DNA from: Sipunculus nudus
Taxonomy: Eukaryota; Annelida; Sipuncula; Golfingiida; Sipunculidae
DNA: 64,000 nt
Reading direction: 5' to 3'
Assembly (NCBI GenBank): GCA_026874595.1
Contig: CM049322.1
Span: 22,479,400-22,543,399, forward strand
Under the pieces are notes generated by a model, which saw only the letters and a program-made list of their open reading frames with translations, searched no databases and was not told where the DNA came from. Made by a program: the position numbers and the translations under genes. Shown here piece by piece: positions 1-12,819 of this stretch (its first letter is position 1; every line of letters starts with the position of its first letter).

Positions 1-204
1 CGGAATGTTCTTTTATTATGTTAAATAAACATTGTATATATCTGGATTATACATTGTAACAGTTAGCAGAATCTGGATTCTGTGAGGACATTATGAAGCT
101 CTAAAGATTTAGCTGCTTAACAATGCTGTGTTTATGATAAGTAAATATGTTTCCTTTTTTCTTTGTTTAAATCTTTCACTTGACTAGTACTTGATTGTTT
201 ACAT

Positions 205-330
205 TTTTGCAAGTACAAGTACACTACAAGTACTGTACTAGGTTAAAAGTGCCAAGTACAAGTACAGGGCAGGTATTCAGATATCTTTGCTCAAGTGAAA
301 GTACCAAGTTCAAGTACATGTACTTGGCCC
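205..330. repeat. degenerate AAGTAC / GTACTT short-motif repeat
   Basis: The hexamer AAGTAC and its complement recur many times at irregular 6-12 bp spacing (for example CAAGTACAAGTACA). The rest of 1-442 has no gene that I can support; the short open frame across the repeat is a by-product of it. Confidence 0.6.
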
Positions 331-442
331 AAGCATGGAGCAAACACATTAGAACCTCTGAAAAATGTAAACAATAAGTGATTCACTTTAGTCACATGCT
401 CAGGTCAATATTATGTTGTGACTTATCGCTTTCGGTTTCTTA

Positions 443-760
443 TCACAGAATATCCCCCAGCCGTCGTCTCCGCCAATACATATTCTGATCGAAATGAAGC
501 GCACCATCATGGAAATTAAACTGAAGGGCACCTAGTTTTACTCCTCTAGGATATGTTTCATATCTGTCACATATTGCTCTTCGTGGTGTCTCTTTTGCCA
601 TCAATCTCAGGCGTTCATTTTCCATTCGCAGTCGCTCATTCTCAAATCTTTCTCTTTCTATGCTTCTCATGTACCAGGTGTACATAACAACACAAATGAC
701 GATTGTTCCACAAATAAGAGGGGCAAGAAATTCCAGTATTTCTTTTGATACTGTGAACAT
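443..760 (-). CDS. small single-pass membrane protein with coiled coil (hypothetical)
   Basis: A 105-residue frame starting at ATG 760-758. Residues about 10-32 form one hydrophobic span (LAPLICGTIVICVVMYTWYM is its core), followed at about 33-57 by a highly charged helix of repeated ERERFENERLRMENERLR type, which looks like a coiled coil. The C-terminal half is polar and ends in an arginine cluster (WRRRRLGD). The ATG lies five bases inside an exon: on the minus strand a pyrimidine-containing TTACAG acceptor ends at 766, and a GTAAGT donor lies at 1049-1044, with a possible 33-nt non-coding exon at 1082-1050 behind a TTTTAG acceptor. I do not recognise the family. An internal TM followed by a basic cytosolic coiled coil suggests a membrane-anchored adaptor or scaffold, but that is only inference. 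Codon usage and splice context favour a real gene; its length alone does not prove one. Confidence 0.45.
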   Translation of the reverse strand: MFTVSKEILEFLAPLICGTIVICVVMYTWYMRSIERERFENERLRMENERLRLMAKETPRRAICDRYETYPRGVKLGALQFNFHDGALHFDQNMYWRRRRLGDIL

Positions 761-1082
761 GGCACCTGTAACGTGTAAAAATCTTTCTAAACAGTTTCAG
801 GTCGACAAGCCAAGTGCTAACATGTAATTGTATTGATATTTTGTTTTAATTAAGAATGCTTAGGAGAATTTTTTTGTTCAGTATCATATCCACGAGCAAC
901 AAAATATAGGGATATACGTGTACATGTGTGTACACGAATTAATATATACTTGAATATATGCAAATGTCCTTTTATACAAGTGACACCCAAAAAACAACTT
1001 AAGCATTTCTTTCTGTAAATATATGTGTTTCTCAAGCACGATTACTTACCTTTATATGACCAGCAAATACCACTAGTAAGTG

Positions 1083-4000
1083 CTAAAATATAACACAACA
1101 TTAAAAAAAGTATTCTTTCTTTTATCATTAAATGCATTTGGCTAAACATTTCTAACAGAAACGGCTAACATAGTAAGTCTGAGTATTTCCTAAGTTTGAG
1201 CAATGTGGCAAAAAATGTTAAAAAAGTTTCGGTTTTGTTCCAAGAGCGTTCATTGTCATACAAATCTGAGCAATACAGATACGATAAAAGGATTTAATCT
1301 TCAAATCGTGAGATATCTCTTATATATTATCTCAAATTAATACTGTTCTCCATTTCCAAATACAATTTCCTTGCTACTTAGTATTCATGAGCCATTAATA
1401 GTTAACGTACCAAACCCAAGGCTCGCGGCTTTGTATCTTCCGCTTAATATGAAATCTGTCAATCAGGAAAAAAACTGTCATTATGTTTTCAGTCTTGAAA
1501 CTTTGAATTAACAACACGGCAACATAGACTTTACATCTCCCTATCCCTTCCATCGGTTGATCCTTTCAAGGCAGTAGCCATATCTCGAAACCAAAATCGA
1601 TTGCATAAAACGATATTGTTAGCTTAAATTAAACGATAAATTTACACAATGTTTTATGCCCTCCCTCCCCTCTGGTCCAGATTTTTCGTTGTCATTTCTA
1701 AGAATATTACCATTCTAAAACATAACATTATAAAAAAAAACAAAATATTTTAACTGAAAATTCTGTGTCATTCTTTTTACGATTTGCCAGGCATTCTAAT
1801 TTAAATACCCTGTTAAGAGAGACAAACAACCCAGAGTGATTACTAAATTATTAAATAATAATGACTTACATAAATGCTATAGTATAAATTAACATAAAGC
1901 ATAGGTGAGTGCGTCTGACAAGCAACATGGATGGCCTAGAAAAAGCCATGAATTCCCAAAGGCTGTCACGGAAACATTTGACAAGTCTTTTGACAAACCA
2001 AGTTGGGCTGTCAAACTGGTAGTTTACAACCTTGGTTCGTTTTAGGTACACCCATTTGGCACCAAAAGGTGTCATTTTGACAACCCTGCTTTAAGTGAAG
2101 GCTTCATCAAAAAAGCATAATGATACACATTAGTCTTTTTTCTTATTTGATTATTAATTGCAGTGTCGAACTGAACATCGTCTATCTACCATTTAAAAAT
2201 CATTGTTTTACTTCAGTACCCAAGCTGTGTCCCTGACAGATAAGCTTTATGCCGGAGATGGAAATACTGATGAAATATTATATTTATGCTATGTACTCAC
2301 GTTATTTTCTGTAGAAACACAACTATATGTAAAAACCAAGATACCTGGCATGATGTTCTTTAAGTGGATGATGTACGCCCAAGATCGGAATCACAACCTT
2401 TTAAAAACACATTTTCAATCAATAACTTTATAATGGTGTCAATGGTCGCCAAATACACTCTTTTTTATTATTTCGGGAAAGACTTTTTTTATTTAATATG
2501 CTGTACGTGAAAATTAAGGACGCAACAAAGTTTAAATATTCAATATCTATATTGAATTAGTGGTTTAGTTTGTATATGTATCGCCTACTTCTTGTTTCTA
2601 TTCCCTGAAGCCTTTTTATATTAAACAAATGGCTCCTGGTCCAGGACCTCGGCTGTTTTTGGCATACATTACGCTCTGAACCCAGCGGGTGACCTACCTT
2701 AGATCTTCTACTACTGGCACGCTGTGAGAAATGGATGGATTCTTCAGGTTTGGCAAGCTGCCAAACACCGAGTAAACTGATGCAGGGAAAGGTCAAATCT
2801 GATTGGCTCAGCGTGTTAACAACGATGGCTGCGTCAAGGCGTAGCTCGTCGTACGGCACTGCAAGAGAGGAAATTTGCGAACAGTTGGCGACAATTAACT
2901 GACCCCAAACAACACCAGCAAGTTAGAGACATTTGCCCCGTCTGACTCACTTGGTGCACAAAATCATGTTTTTAGCCCGTACTTTGCAAAATATAAGTCA
3001 CCAAGACCTAAATTTATGTTTCCAAACAGATTTGCCTGGGACATCCCTGGATGTATAGTTAGAAATTTTCAGGTCTAATGGTTAAAGTTTTTTTTGTCTA
3101 ATGACGGCCGGACTTCTCCATTTAAAGGTCTTAAAAAAGAGAAAAATGCGTAAAATTAGAAAATACAGGTAGCGACACTTGTCTCCGAAGCTGCTGAAAC
3201 ACTCCATGATCTATAAGCATGAAAAGAATCATGGATGTCAGTTATTCAAATACTGGAGCTTCTTTTTTTTTATTTATTCGGGGGGGGGGGGGTTACTTAT
3301 CCCAATAGCTCGGAGGATATAGGTCGCAGTGACCTAATTTTGGGTGGCTAAGGAGATTTTTGTTGAACTTCTTGGGTGTTAAGTTAGAAAGTTTTAGGTC
3401 TTGGGGTTACTATGTATTCCCATTTAACGGACAACCGGACGGACGGACGATGGACAAAATGTGAACGTTATAGCTAAGATGACTTCTAGTCAGCTGAGCT
3501 ATAAAAACACTTGTATACAATTTCAGTGACAGCCATATCACGGGAAATGTATGAGGGCAACTGTATAAAGTACTCTGAATACACATATGCATTTAAGATT
3601 ATGTTGGCAGCTTTTTGCATATTTTATGTCTATAACATATTTCCTTTTAGATCGTACCCCCCCCCCCGCCTTAGACACAAATTTTAACCATATTTTTCTG
3701 TTGGCATGGGTGGTTAATACGTTTGTGTTAAGACAAAATATATAAGGATTTGACCTAATGTATCATCTCATTTCATACTCTTTGGCAGGTTACCATAAGT
3801 GGTTAATAACTATTCTGTCAAACAACATGTGCAAATCACGGCGTGAAAGAATCCAGTAACCCTAATTGCTGCCCTTTCCGGACAGTTTTTGTTTTGATTT
3901 TATAGCTCAAGATCATTATCAACATCACATATAGTGACTAAAGATAATAAAATAAAAATACAGCTCGTAATGTTTATATGATATTTTTGTTGCAAAATGA

Positions 4001-4200
4001 AACATTCGCAATTTAGGTTATGCAATATCCGACCCTGCATGTCAACTTTGACAGCAACAAATAGACAATGAGAAATCATAACATTTCCCAATTTCCGTTG
4101 CATTTGACATGGCAATCCTTTAGCCGTGCATAGTAAATTGGTCTTTCTAAATACATTTAATATAATTTTTTTTATAATCAGTCACGGAGTCACAATATTT
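1083..4200. other. intergenic, no gene supported
   Basis: AT-rich DNA with stop-riddled frames. The minus-strand frame at 1866-2075 ends exactly at a GTAAGT donor-like site, but it has no recognisable domain. 3120-3480 holds a dispersed repeat containing a G tract at about 3281-3292 (see the related copy at 61490-61860). Confidence 0.5.
3120..3480 (+). repeat. dispersed repeat with G tract, copy 1
   Basis: Shares ordered blocks with 61490-61860: AATACAGGT followed by GGCG/AGCG, then a run of G, then GAGGATATAGGT, a GGAGATTTTT block and a GGACGGACG-type tail. Order and spacing are similar, so these are two copies of one element family rather than chance matches. No coding capacity was seen. 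Confidence 0.5.
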
Positions 4201-4205
4201 TTACA

Positions 4206-4207
<2 letters not shown>

Positions 4208-4255
<48 letters not shown>
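4208..4255. repeat. (TA)n microsatellite
   Basis: Uninterrupted alternating TA of about 48 bp. Confidence 0.95.
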
Positions 4256-4258
<3 letters not shown>

Positions 4259-4604
4259 TTTTCTACTTTAGACCTGGGTAACGGGCCCCACCAGCCTCCG
4301 GATCAATGGCAAACAAGCAGATTCCGATAGCCGAGGTTCCATTGTTAACAACCTAACGTGGTTTTGGTTCCTTCCTTAAGGAGAGTAGACGCATGCTGGC
4401 ATAGCAGCTATATGGTTTACCCCTATTCTGTAAGTCTCTTGTGTCTATGTAGATTTTCTGCCTTTACGTTGTCATAGCAATGGCGTTGATTTTCAAAGAC
4501 TGTGACTTTAAATTACCTGAATTCAGATTGTACTTGATCTGACAGCATGAAATATGTATCATTTGACACGTATATTTTGTTTTAATTTGATTTTGTAACA
4601 AATA

Positions 4605-5779
4605 CAGTAAAACCCTGCTAATGCGACTACCTGCGCGACCAGGATACTGTTCGTGTTAGCGGGTTGGTCGTGTTTGCGGGATACTTCTTCATTAGTCTGC
4701 CAATACTATAGCAGGCGGTAATATGGGTATTTCAAGATAATGATAAGTTGTTGTCTATGTTTAATTTTAATTTTAAAATATAAGAAAAATAAAAAACATA
4801 TATGAAAGTTATTCAAATGTTTTATTCACATAGAAATAAAACACACAAATGAAACAAATAGATTGACTAGTAAGCCATAATACAAGTCAATCGGGTTTAT
4901 ATAAAATGTACAATCTACACTCGTCCAAAATATGCATCCAGAGATTAATGTGTCTTCAACTTGACAGTTTCTTTCAGTGCTTCAGTTTGCAGCTTTTCCT
5001 GAAGCGGTCTTGATGAATTTTATCTTCTCCTTGAGCCCTTTAGGTTTTCTACGAGTTGGCATTGAAATCATTCTAACAGCATTGGTCTTAACACGAAGAC
5101 GGTCTGATGGCGAACACGTAGTTAGAACAGAAATTCAAAGTTTTTATTTATTTGGTTCCTGATTTATCATTGAAATGTAATTTGTCATATTTTTACTTTA
5201 CTCACCTGAATGTATGCATGTGGTGTCAGTTATGTTTGCCCAACTCCTTTTTTATCAGTATGTTAAAAACTAATCTAACAGCCGTACTCAACAAACAATG
5301 TAACGGACCATGAAGTCCAATATCTATTGATGCATATATTGGGCGGCATTATAAACAAGCCTAAATGGTTAGGCAGCAGAAAGCGAGCGTTTTCGCATGC
5401 ATAGCTAATTAATCACGAGATATTATCTATGTCCAAGCTGGGCGATGAGCGTGTCACCTGCTCAGTGGGCCACAGTCGTAACGGGTCAGTGTTCGTGATA
5501 CGGCTAATTAATTACGAGCTATTATCGAAGTCCAAGATGGGCGATGAGCGTGTTATCTGCTAAATGGGCCGCGGTCGCCGGGGGCCAGTGGTCGTGATAC
5601 GGGGGCTCATCTGAAGGTCGGGACCAGAAAAGGTGGTCATTGGTCGTGATAACGGGGTGGTTGTGCTATCGAAGTATTTTATATGATTATTTATTTTAAA
5701 CAATTCTGGGACCAAGAAAAGTGGTCGTGTTAGCGGGGTAGTCGTGTTAACGGGGTGTTCGTCATGCGGGAGTTCACTG
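4605..5779 (-). mobile_element. degenerate pogo/Tigger-like DNA transposon
   Basis: The element is bounded by CAGTAAAACCC on the left and the complementary type GAGTTCACTG on the right, and both ends are flanked by TA (4603-4604 and 5780-5781), the target duplication of the Tc1/mariner-pogo superfamily. Subterminal blocks of the form GTCGTGTTAGCGGGG are typical of Tigger-like termini. On the minus strand 5062-4982 carries a short frame with the pogo transposase N-terminal style (basic start, then LKEKIKFIK), ended by a stop. The rest of the transposase is missing or unrecognisable, so this copy is dead. The element interrupts the surrounding tandem repeat and is therefore younger than it. Confidence 0.65.
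4982..5062 (-). pseudogene. pogo-like transposase N-terminal relic
   Basis: Twenty-six codons from an ATG at 5062-5060: a basic start, then KGLKEKIKFIKTA, then a TGA. In pogo/CENP-B-type transposases the first helix of the N-terminal helix-turn-helix has this (S/G)L(K/E)EKxxxI pattern. Only this helix can be recognised; the DDE catalytic domain is not found within the element. Confidence 0.45.
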
Positions 5780-6660
5780 TATATGACTTTATTCATTTTT
5801 TTAAAAATTATCACTACTGTTGCCACGGTAAGGGGCCATATTGCCACACCCACCACCAATCCTGGGTCAATGGTGGCCCAGAGGCTATATGATCTACCCC
5901 TATTTTGTAAGTTTGTCATGTCTATGATGTCATTTTTCCATTACGTTGTCATAGAAACGGCAATGATTTTGCATGACAGTGACTGCAAATGACCTAAATT
6001 TAGATTGTACTTGACCATGCAGTTTCAAATATGTATATACCTTGACAAGTATATTATGTTTTTATTTTGTTTTGTTACAAAAACATGACTTTTTAAATTT
6101 AAAAAAAATTCCTGACTATATTGCCATGCTGGCCCAGAGGCAATATGGACTTCCCCTATTTTGTAAGTTTATAATGTCTTTGATGATTTTCTGGTATTAA
6201 GTTGCCATAAAACGGCCATGCTTTTGCGTGCATGTGACATTTAATGGACCATATATTGTCTGCCATGACCCAGACAGCTTAAAGTATATTCAGATAGACG
6301 CATAGATTGAAATTTATGTTGTTAGTAGCAACCACAGGTCTTCAAATATTAATGGTTCCCTTTAACGCTGTTGCCATAGCAGGGACGCTTATAATTTATC
6401 ACCATTGCCTTACATGAACCAAATCTTGATTTTAAAGCTTTAAATAAACATTTATACTTTCTTGCATTATGTTTTTAGGAGTTTAGTTATACACATATGG
6501 GGTTTTCTGAAATCCCTGGTTTACGCAAATGCGTTGCAATGGCAACGGCTCTGCGCCTAACACTCATCAGCAGTTCAATGGCAAACATGCAGATTTTGAT
6601 AGCAACAGTAAAAATTGATGTCTAAGGGGGGGGGGGGGTTATGGTAGCCCACAGTCTATT

Positions 6661-7445
6661 TATTTGAATTACTCAGATACCACAGCGGGTAAGGTGAGTT
6701 CACCAATGTTTGCTTCCCAATGTGTGTCTATTGTCTACTTACAAGGCAGGGTAAATTTCTAAGAAGGCAGATGGTGGCATTAATCAACTCTAAAATTTTG
6801 GACACATTCATATATACTTGAACAATATACCGCGAAATTCTACGAAATGTACACCTCATATACCCCAAAGCGATTGAGTGTCATATTTCAGCGGCAAAAT
6901 ATTCTCCCAAATTCCTTAAGAATTCCTGTAAAAACAGGATCCACGTGTAATTACTAGCCACAATCTGTGAATGGATTGGTTTGGCGGCGTAAAATGTCGC
7001 AAATTACTCACGGTTAATGTGTGCTGTGTTATTTCCTTGTTTGGCGTCAGGTATTTTGATCATTACATATTATCAGTACAATGTTGTCTAGATCAGCTAG
7101 TTATAACCTCGTTGAACTTCTTGAGTCATGGTGGGATAAGCTTGTCTCTGTGTACAGGTAACATGTTAACTTTCCCAGAATTCAATGGGTATTTTCTCCA
7201 GCTGTATTTGCTTACACTGCGTTTCACTTCCACTCTGATTGAATCCATATATTCATTGAATATGTGTATGCATGTGCATATCTGTTAAAAATAAATATTA
7301 TGAGGATATGGCTTACTAAATGAAAGTGTATACCATTACATTGATGATGGAATATTATAATAATTACACAGGGAGACGGGTAACTGGAAAAAAAACTCTT
7401 GATGTAATAATATTAAAAAGTCAAGGCAGATATTTAAAGGCTTGG

Positions 7446-7523
<78 letters not shown>

Positions 7524-8860
7524 TGTTAGGATTCGATGCGACAATTGTGAGATAAAATTTAAGTCTTTAATTTAAAACAAAAAAATGAGTAAAATTCGAA
7601 AAGATTTTACCCAGGATGAAAATGTATCAGTATCGCGGAAAAGGATATCTTTAAATGATGAAAACAGTAATAATTAGAAGAGCAGTCATAAAAGCTTTAC
7701 CTGAACACAAAAACTGGCAAATTGTTGGCATACTAACGCTTGCGCACTCGATAACTTTCGTGTGGGAACGAGATAATTATCGGGTTGGAATGAGACAAAA
7801 TTAAAATTCCACCGTACTCGCCTGTGGGTTTTATAAGGGAATCTTTAAAAAAAAATAAGCTGGGTTTCAAAGCACGACTTGACATGCCTCAATGAGTTAT
7901 ATTAAGGCATTTATCCTCACGTTGTTTAACTCGGATGAGTATATGCTAGTTAGGCATAATTAAAGTGTAAATTCGCTTCAGAACAAAATATATGGGAGGA
8001 AATCATGCGTTTCTATTTGCCCTACGTTATGGGCAATCTTTTTTTAATCTTTTTACGTAATCTTTTTTAAACCTATGTTACTTCCACTGCGGAAACATGT
8101 ATGTTTCTTTTTCTCAGAAAGATCGTGTTCGGTTCCAAATGTTAAAAGAATTTACAGGATCGTCAATGGACGCCAATATTAGTGAGGCTCGCTTGGCATT
8201 ATTTATTGTGTCCGTCAGGGTGGTATGCGTTCATCCCCGTTCAAGTGTGTTTGTGTTTCCCTCTATAACTCATGCAATCATGAACGGAATCTCATGAAAT
8301 GTTCAGGGCATTTAAGCAATGGGCCAATGAAGAATCGATAAGGTTTCGGCGTGGATCGGACTCAAGACCCGGATTCAGGTATCAAATAGTAATATTCACA
8401 ATGTTCAGTCACAGTACACGAATGAACCTGGAAATATGAGCAAATACGGTTTTGGGAGCACCCAAAATAGGGACCCCCACCTGGTGGAGGCTTGCCTTCC
8501 TTATGGAGTAGATTACTAGTTTACTAGAAACGATGTTCCATGGATAATATGTTTTCAGCCTGATGTCACAGCCTTCCATTCTGGGAAATTCCCCTTAACC
8601 AGTGCAGGTATCTTGCCACAAGAAACTGATGCCCAGTCAAAATTGTGTTACCTTTCTGACCTTTCGCATTCCATGCTGTCAATCTATTTGATTGAAAATC
8701 ACATATGTCAAAGGAGTGGTTTGATAGAAACCTGACATATTGTATGACAATACAATTGCATAACTGTAACGCATGATTTTTGGGGCAACCTACATTCATT
8801 TTTTTCGTGTGAAAGCCTTCTGTTCGTATTTGTTGAGTGAAAATCACACATAGTCCAGCG
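6661..8860. other. intergenic, microsatellite and no gene supported
   Basis: It holds a G run at 6625-6638 on its left edge, a (TA)n array at 7448-7520, and a GTGGGAACGAGATAATTA motif at about 7760 that also occurs in the 35.75-kb array. The 105-codon frame at 6971-7288 and the 66-codon frame at 8097-8297 show no domain, signal or splice context that would support them. Confidence 0.5.
7448..7520. repeat. (TA)n microsatellite
   Basis: About 73 bp of pure alternating TA. The frame running through it as a poly Tyr-Ile tail is an artefact of the repeat. Confidence 0.95.
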
Positions 8861-9475
8861 GTTAAGCACCCATATATGGCGGAATTGTGCAAAAAATGAA
8901 AGAAGCATGAAGGTTGGCAAAAGTATTCTTTGGAGCTTATTGATGAACTTCAGATATAGGGCCAAGCTAAAAATAAATTATCTTGGCCAAAATCCAAGAT
9001 GGCGGCCAAGATGGCCGCCAAATTAGAAAATGTCAATAACTTGAGTTAAAATGTCCCGTGAAAGCATTGCAAGTACTCTAATATAATGTTTCTTGGACTG
9101 AGATATTCAGTTTTTGAGGTTCCAACCCTCTTCAGGTACTCCTTAGCCGGTTTTTATCATGAATTTGGTAAATTTCCCATTAGTCCAACAGTTCAGCTGC
9201 ATATTGAGAAGAATTGAAATGAAAACCTGGAAAAAAAGAAGAATGAAACTTGGCATAATAATTTTCCAGACCATACTCTGTATGTTCAGATATGGGGCCG
9301 AGCAATATCTTGCTAAAACTCCTAGACGGCGGCCAAGATGGCCACCGATACATAAAATACCAATATAGTCGGTTATGTTTGTCCTGGAATGCATTGCAAG
9401 TGCACTGTTTCTATGTTATTAGAATCGAAAAATTTATTTATAAGGGTTCCAGGTCTGTATCATGCATGTATGAAT
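8860..9475 (+). repeat. two tandem copies of an AAGATGGCGGCCAAGATGG-bearing dispersed repeat
   Basis: Copy A (about 8860-9130) and copy B (about 9180-9475) share the order: AGAAGNATGAAA-type block, CAGATATNGGGCC, GGCGGCCAAGATGGCC, GCATTGCAAGT, and a TTTATAAGGGTT-like tail. A third copy lies inverted at 12820-13100. The overlapping short frames here are repeat-derived. Confidence 0.65.
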
Positions 9476-9631
9476 AAAGTCTGATTTTGTTGGTATTGAA
9501 ATTGTGCTAAAATTACCCTTTTTTACCAGCACATCTAACGGTGAAACGTATTTGTTGATTACCCTGCCGAAATTTAAAATATTTGCTAATTTTAAGTATT
9601 TGAACACTATGTCTCTTTCAATGTAATGAAA

Positions 9632-9840
9632 AGGACAGTCGATTGGTAAAACGCTCGGCTCTCTTCACTGGCGACCAAGTTTCTGTCCCCGATGTTGCTA
9701 TGAGAGTGGATTGTTGTGGTCCATACAGAGTCGGTTGTTTTCTTTGTGTCCTCTGATTCCATCCACCACTTCGCCATCCGAGCCGGGGAAAGTGCCTTGT
9801 AGTAGTTATTATAAACAGTAGTACAATCAATGTAAAAGAA
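9632..9840 (+). mobile_element. tRNA-derived SINE, near full length
   Basis: The head (9637-9695) looks like a decayed tRNA: GGTAAAACGCTCGGCTC in box A position and a damaged box B (AAGTTTCTGTCC where GGTTCGATTCC would be expected). The body holds GTTGCTATGAGAGTGG, and the 3' part CCGAGCC...AGTGCC...TAGTTATTATAA...TACAATC is shared with the copies at 22869 and 36836. It is non-coding; the open frames across it are chance. Confidence 0.65.
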
Positions 9841-9849
9841 ATTTATTTG

Positions 9850-11200
9850 TTTATAAGTTGTGGCTCTTTTGCCTTGAGGTGACGGTGCAGCTTTAAGACT
9901 CTTTGCTTGCATGAAGAGAGAATTAGTACATATTTAGCGGCTCACCACATTATGCTGTATGCTACGCTTTCTTTTAAGGTGATAGATATAGGCCTGTTGG
10001 TATCGCTTTCTACTGAATTAGAATTAATTTATTCGTATGATAAAGATGGTATGTTATTAGAAAGAAGTCATAACCTATCGTTAAAACATTTTTGGTTTGT
10101 GGCGAGATTTTACCATGATGCTATTGCGACATCGACGGGGTTTGGACCGGGCACCTACAAACATGTCCTTAACCACGAGGCAACGTTCTCCCCGTATATG
10201 CTATCATTGTACTGTGGTGATGGTGCATGACAAAATCTGGACACTTGTAGACACTTGTGCAGTTTGCCGTTTACCTTCTTCATTGATAATCTGGTTTATG
10301 ATCCTTACAAATAAGCTAACTTTGCATTTCCCAGTGATGTCTTAAAATACTTCGTTTGCTCACAAAATGCACACCTTTAATAAATATAATGAAAATTAGA
10401 AATAATAAATATTTGCTTTTATGATAAATAATAATTAATAAATTATAAATAATTTATCTTCGTGTGCACAGAATGCAAGATTGTAGGTCGGAGTGAACTT
10501 TGCACATAAGATAAAAAAACCGATAGTAAGTTGGAATTGTGGGCGTTCTACTAGAAGAAAAACGCTCTTGTCCTGCAAAATATAAAAGAAAATATTCAGG
10601 CAAGGTTATAAAATTTGCTGGCAATATTACAAAAAAAAATAATGTAATAAACTGTTCTGTTAAGTAATAATATTCAGAAGTAGTTTATCCCCATTAATAT
10701 ATGTTCACTTGATGAAGCGAATGGTATGAAATACAAGTTTCCCAAGCATTCTGCATTTGGGCATAAAACTGACATAAAGGGAAAGTACAATTTAAAGGTT
10801 GCCAGAGCTCAGAAGCTGAAAGCACAGCAAAGTTACAATTACCAATCAAGTCGATAAAAACTCAAACCAAACTTTGTACTGAAATTTTAGGTAATCAAGT
10901 TAATGAAGAAAGAATGCATTTCTGGAACCTGAGGGTGCATTATATTTTTCAACCTTTTTTGTGAATAAGACTTTCTATCTTCCGTCTTGCTGTACCATTT
11001 TCTTAGCATCCATCCATGAAAGATCAGCTAGCTTAAACCTGGCAGCACCGACTCATACATGTGGTGAATATTTCTAATAATATATACATGTACTACATGA
11101 ATCTACAAATGTGCATAATGTCAGCAAATGGAAGTATTTTGATGACACCAACGCATTATGCAAAGTGAATTTTAATGGCAACTCGTTAGGAAGGAACAAG
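9850..11200. other. intergenic, no gene supported
   Basis: AT-rich DNA. The 9907-10230 and 10097-10345 frames overlap each other and show no domain or splice support. Nothing else was recognised. Confidence 0.45.
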
Positions 11201-11479
11201 TTTTATATCACAAAAATTGCATCAAAGCAAATGGCAGTGATACTTTACTGACACGTGTCGGTTCTTTCCTACGATCATGTAGTCTAACGTCTGCATCTTC
11301 ACCATATCACAAAATTAGTAATCTGCATGAGTGTTATTTCATGTATTCATCACCATAGTACAAAGGCAGCATACAGCAACATGTTGCGCACCTCTAATGT
11401 GTGTGGATTCTGTTTTCTTGCCAACAAACAGTCTAAAAGCCATCACTTCATGGCAAAAGATGCTAAAAATCCACACAGC

Positions 11480-12800
11480 ACACAGGTGTGAGCTTCTACA
11501 TAAGCGCGTATCTTTTCATGCACGCATGCACTCTAAATTCATTATAAATAAAAGTCTTTCCTTTTAAACAGACATGGTGTTCAAATACTTTTAACTAGAA
11601 GATGTAAATTAAATTTCAGCAGAACTATTTGATTTTTTATTGCACTAATCAATCATGAATGTTAGGTTGATGGTAAAATTAAATATCATGCTTGTAGATT
11701 TTTCGAAAACCCTACCTATTCTTCACTGATATATGAATCTCCCACTGATACCAGACAGGATACCTAAATTTCTTTCATTCCTTACCTCGGCAAAGCAGTT
11801 AATACATTCGTTAGCATGGAAATAAAAGGATTTCAAACAGAGGAAGTCAGATATTAAATATTAATATAATAAAACCTACCCCAGCAAATGACACTTTTAT
11901 TTAAAAGTGCAGTATTCAGCAAATTTTATCAAGTTTACCGTTGGGTGTACTGATGAAAAAGGGATTTTTAGTACAATTTCAGTAGGTACACAAGGCGGAA
12001 TCTATACAGCTGAGCTTCTTACATAGGTCTGTATCCTGCCACACACGCATCCAGTCTGATATAAAAGTTATAAGCAGGATAAACTTTATATTATATGGAT
12101 TGTCTAATTTATTTTATTATAATATATAATTAATATGGATTGTTCAGTTAATTGTAATTAGTATTACAAAGACAAGGAGGAATTCATCCACCTTGGATGG
12201 GCTATTATAACCCAATAGAATTAGGAACGATGTTGTTTAAACCTGGGGCGCCAGTGCAGATGGCCGAGCGTTTTACCACTCAATTGTCCATTCCATTACA
12301 TTGAATCAGACATTGGGCTCAAATACGTAAAATTAATATATATGTTAAATGTCAGCACAGTTGGATTCATGCGTTTGATATTTTCCAATTGCCCTAACAA
12401 AGGTTTACATGAATGCTGATCGTAAAACCTAAGTACATGTATGTAGGTTTCAGATATTCTAATGGTAAGTGTTTACGGACATATCAAGTTCAATCCTAAT
12501 TTCATTGCAGATTTCGACAGATAATTTTTTGCACCCTTCACCTCTTCAAAGCAATTATATTTGTAAGCATGCAAATAAAGGGGAAGTAAAAGGAAGAAAG
12601 GAAGAAACATTGCAATAAAAATTGTTCTACTAATAAAGCATCCGAATTCATGACAAAGCAGACAACCTCAGCCAGCAAATGACACTTGCATTTGACTACG
12701 ATCACAATGTATGCGACTACTTTGCAGAACTCAACAAATACTGTTTGCTATCCATTGTGATAGTAAACAAGGGAAAATGTAGGACAATTTCAATATAAAC
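11480..12800 (+). repeat. diverged direct duplication
   Basis: Block 11785-11990 (GCAAAGCAGTTAATA, then TTAGCATGGAAATAAA, then CCAGCAAATGACACTT) recurs at 12535-12800 in the same order. The block GTGAGCTTCTACATA...CACGCAT at about 11490 recurs near 12010. The copies are strongly diverged. No coding function was seen. Confidence 0.55.
12215..12300 (-). mobile_element. SINE tRNA-like head, truncated
   Basis: Read on the minus strand, GAGTGGTAAAACGCTCGGCC followed by a GCACTGGCGCC block matches the head of the SINE at 9632. The common 3' body is absent, so this is a truncated or 5'-only copy. Confidence 0.5.
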
Positions 12801-12819
12801 AAAACCAGGATTCATCCAC

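Larger units (their letters stand above)
4262..6660 (+). repeat. diverged tandem repeat of ~200-bp units (GTTGCCATAGCAACGG type), interrupted by a pogo-like insertion
   Basis: Blocks such as CCCCTATTNTGTAAGT, then TGTCTATG, then TTACGTTGTCATAGNAA and AGATTGTACTTGA recur in the same order near 4420-4580, 5900-6060 and 6150-6260. A TCAATGGCAAACANGCAGATT block recurs near 4300 and 6577. The copies are clearly diverged. The pogo-like element at 4605-5779 splits one unit. Confidence 0.6.

Noticed and set aside
7320-7523. Coding frame ending in a poly Tyr-Ile tail, and similar frames at 18515-18803 and 24773-25039
   Set aside because: They are translations of TA microsatellites.
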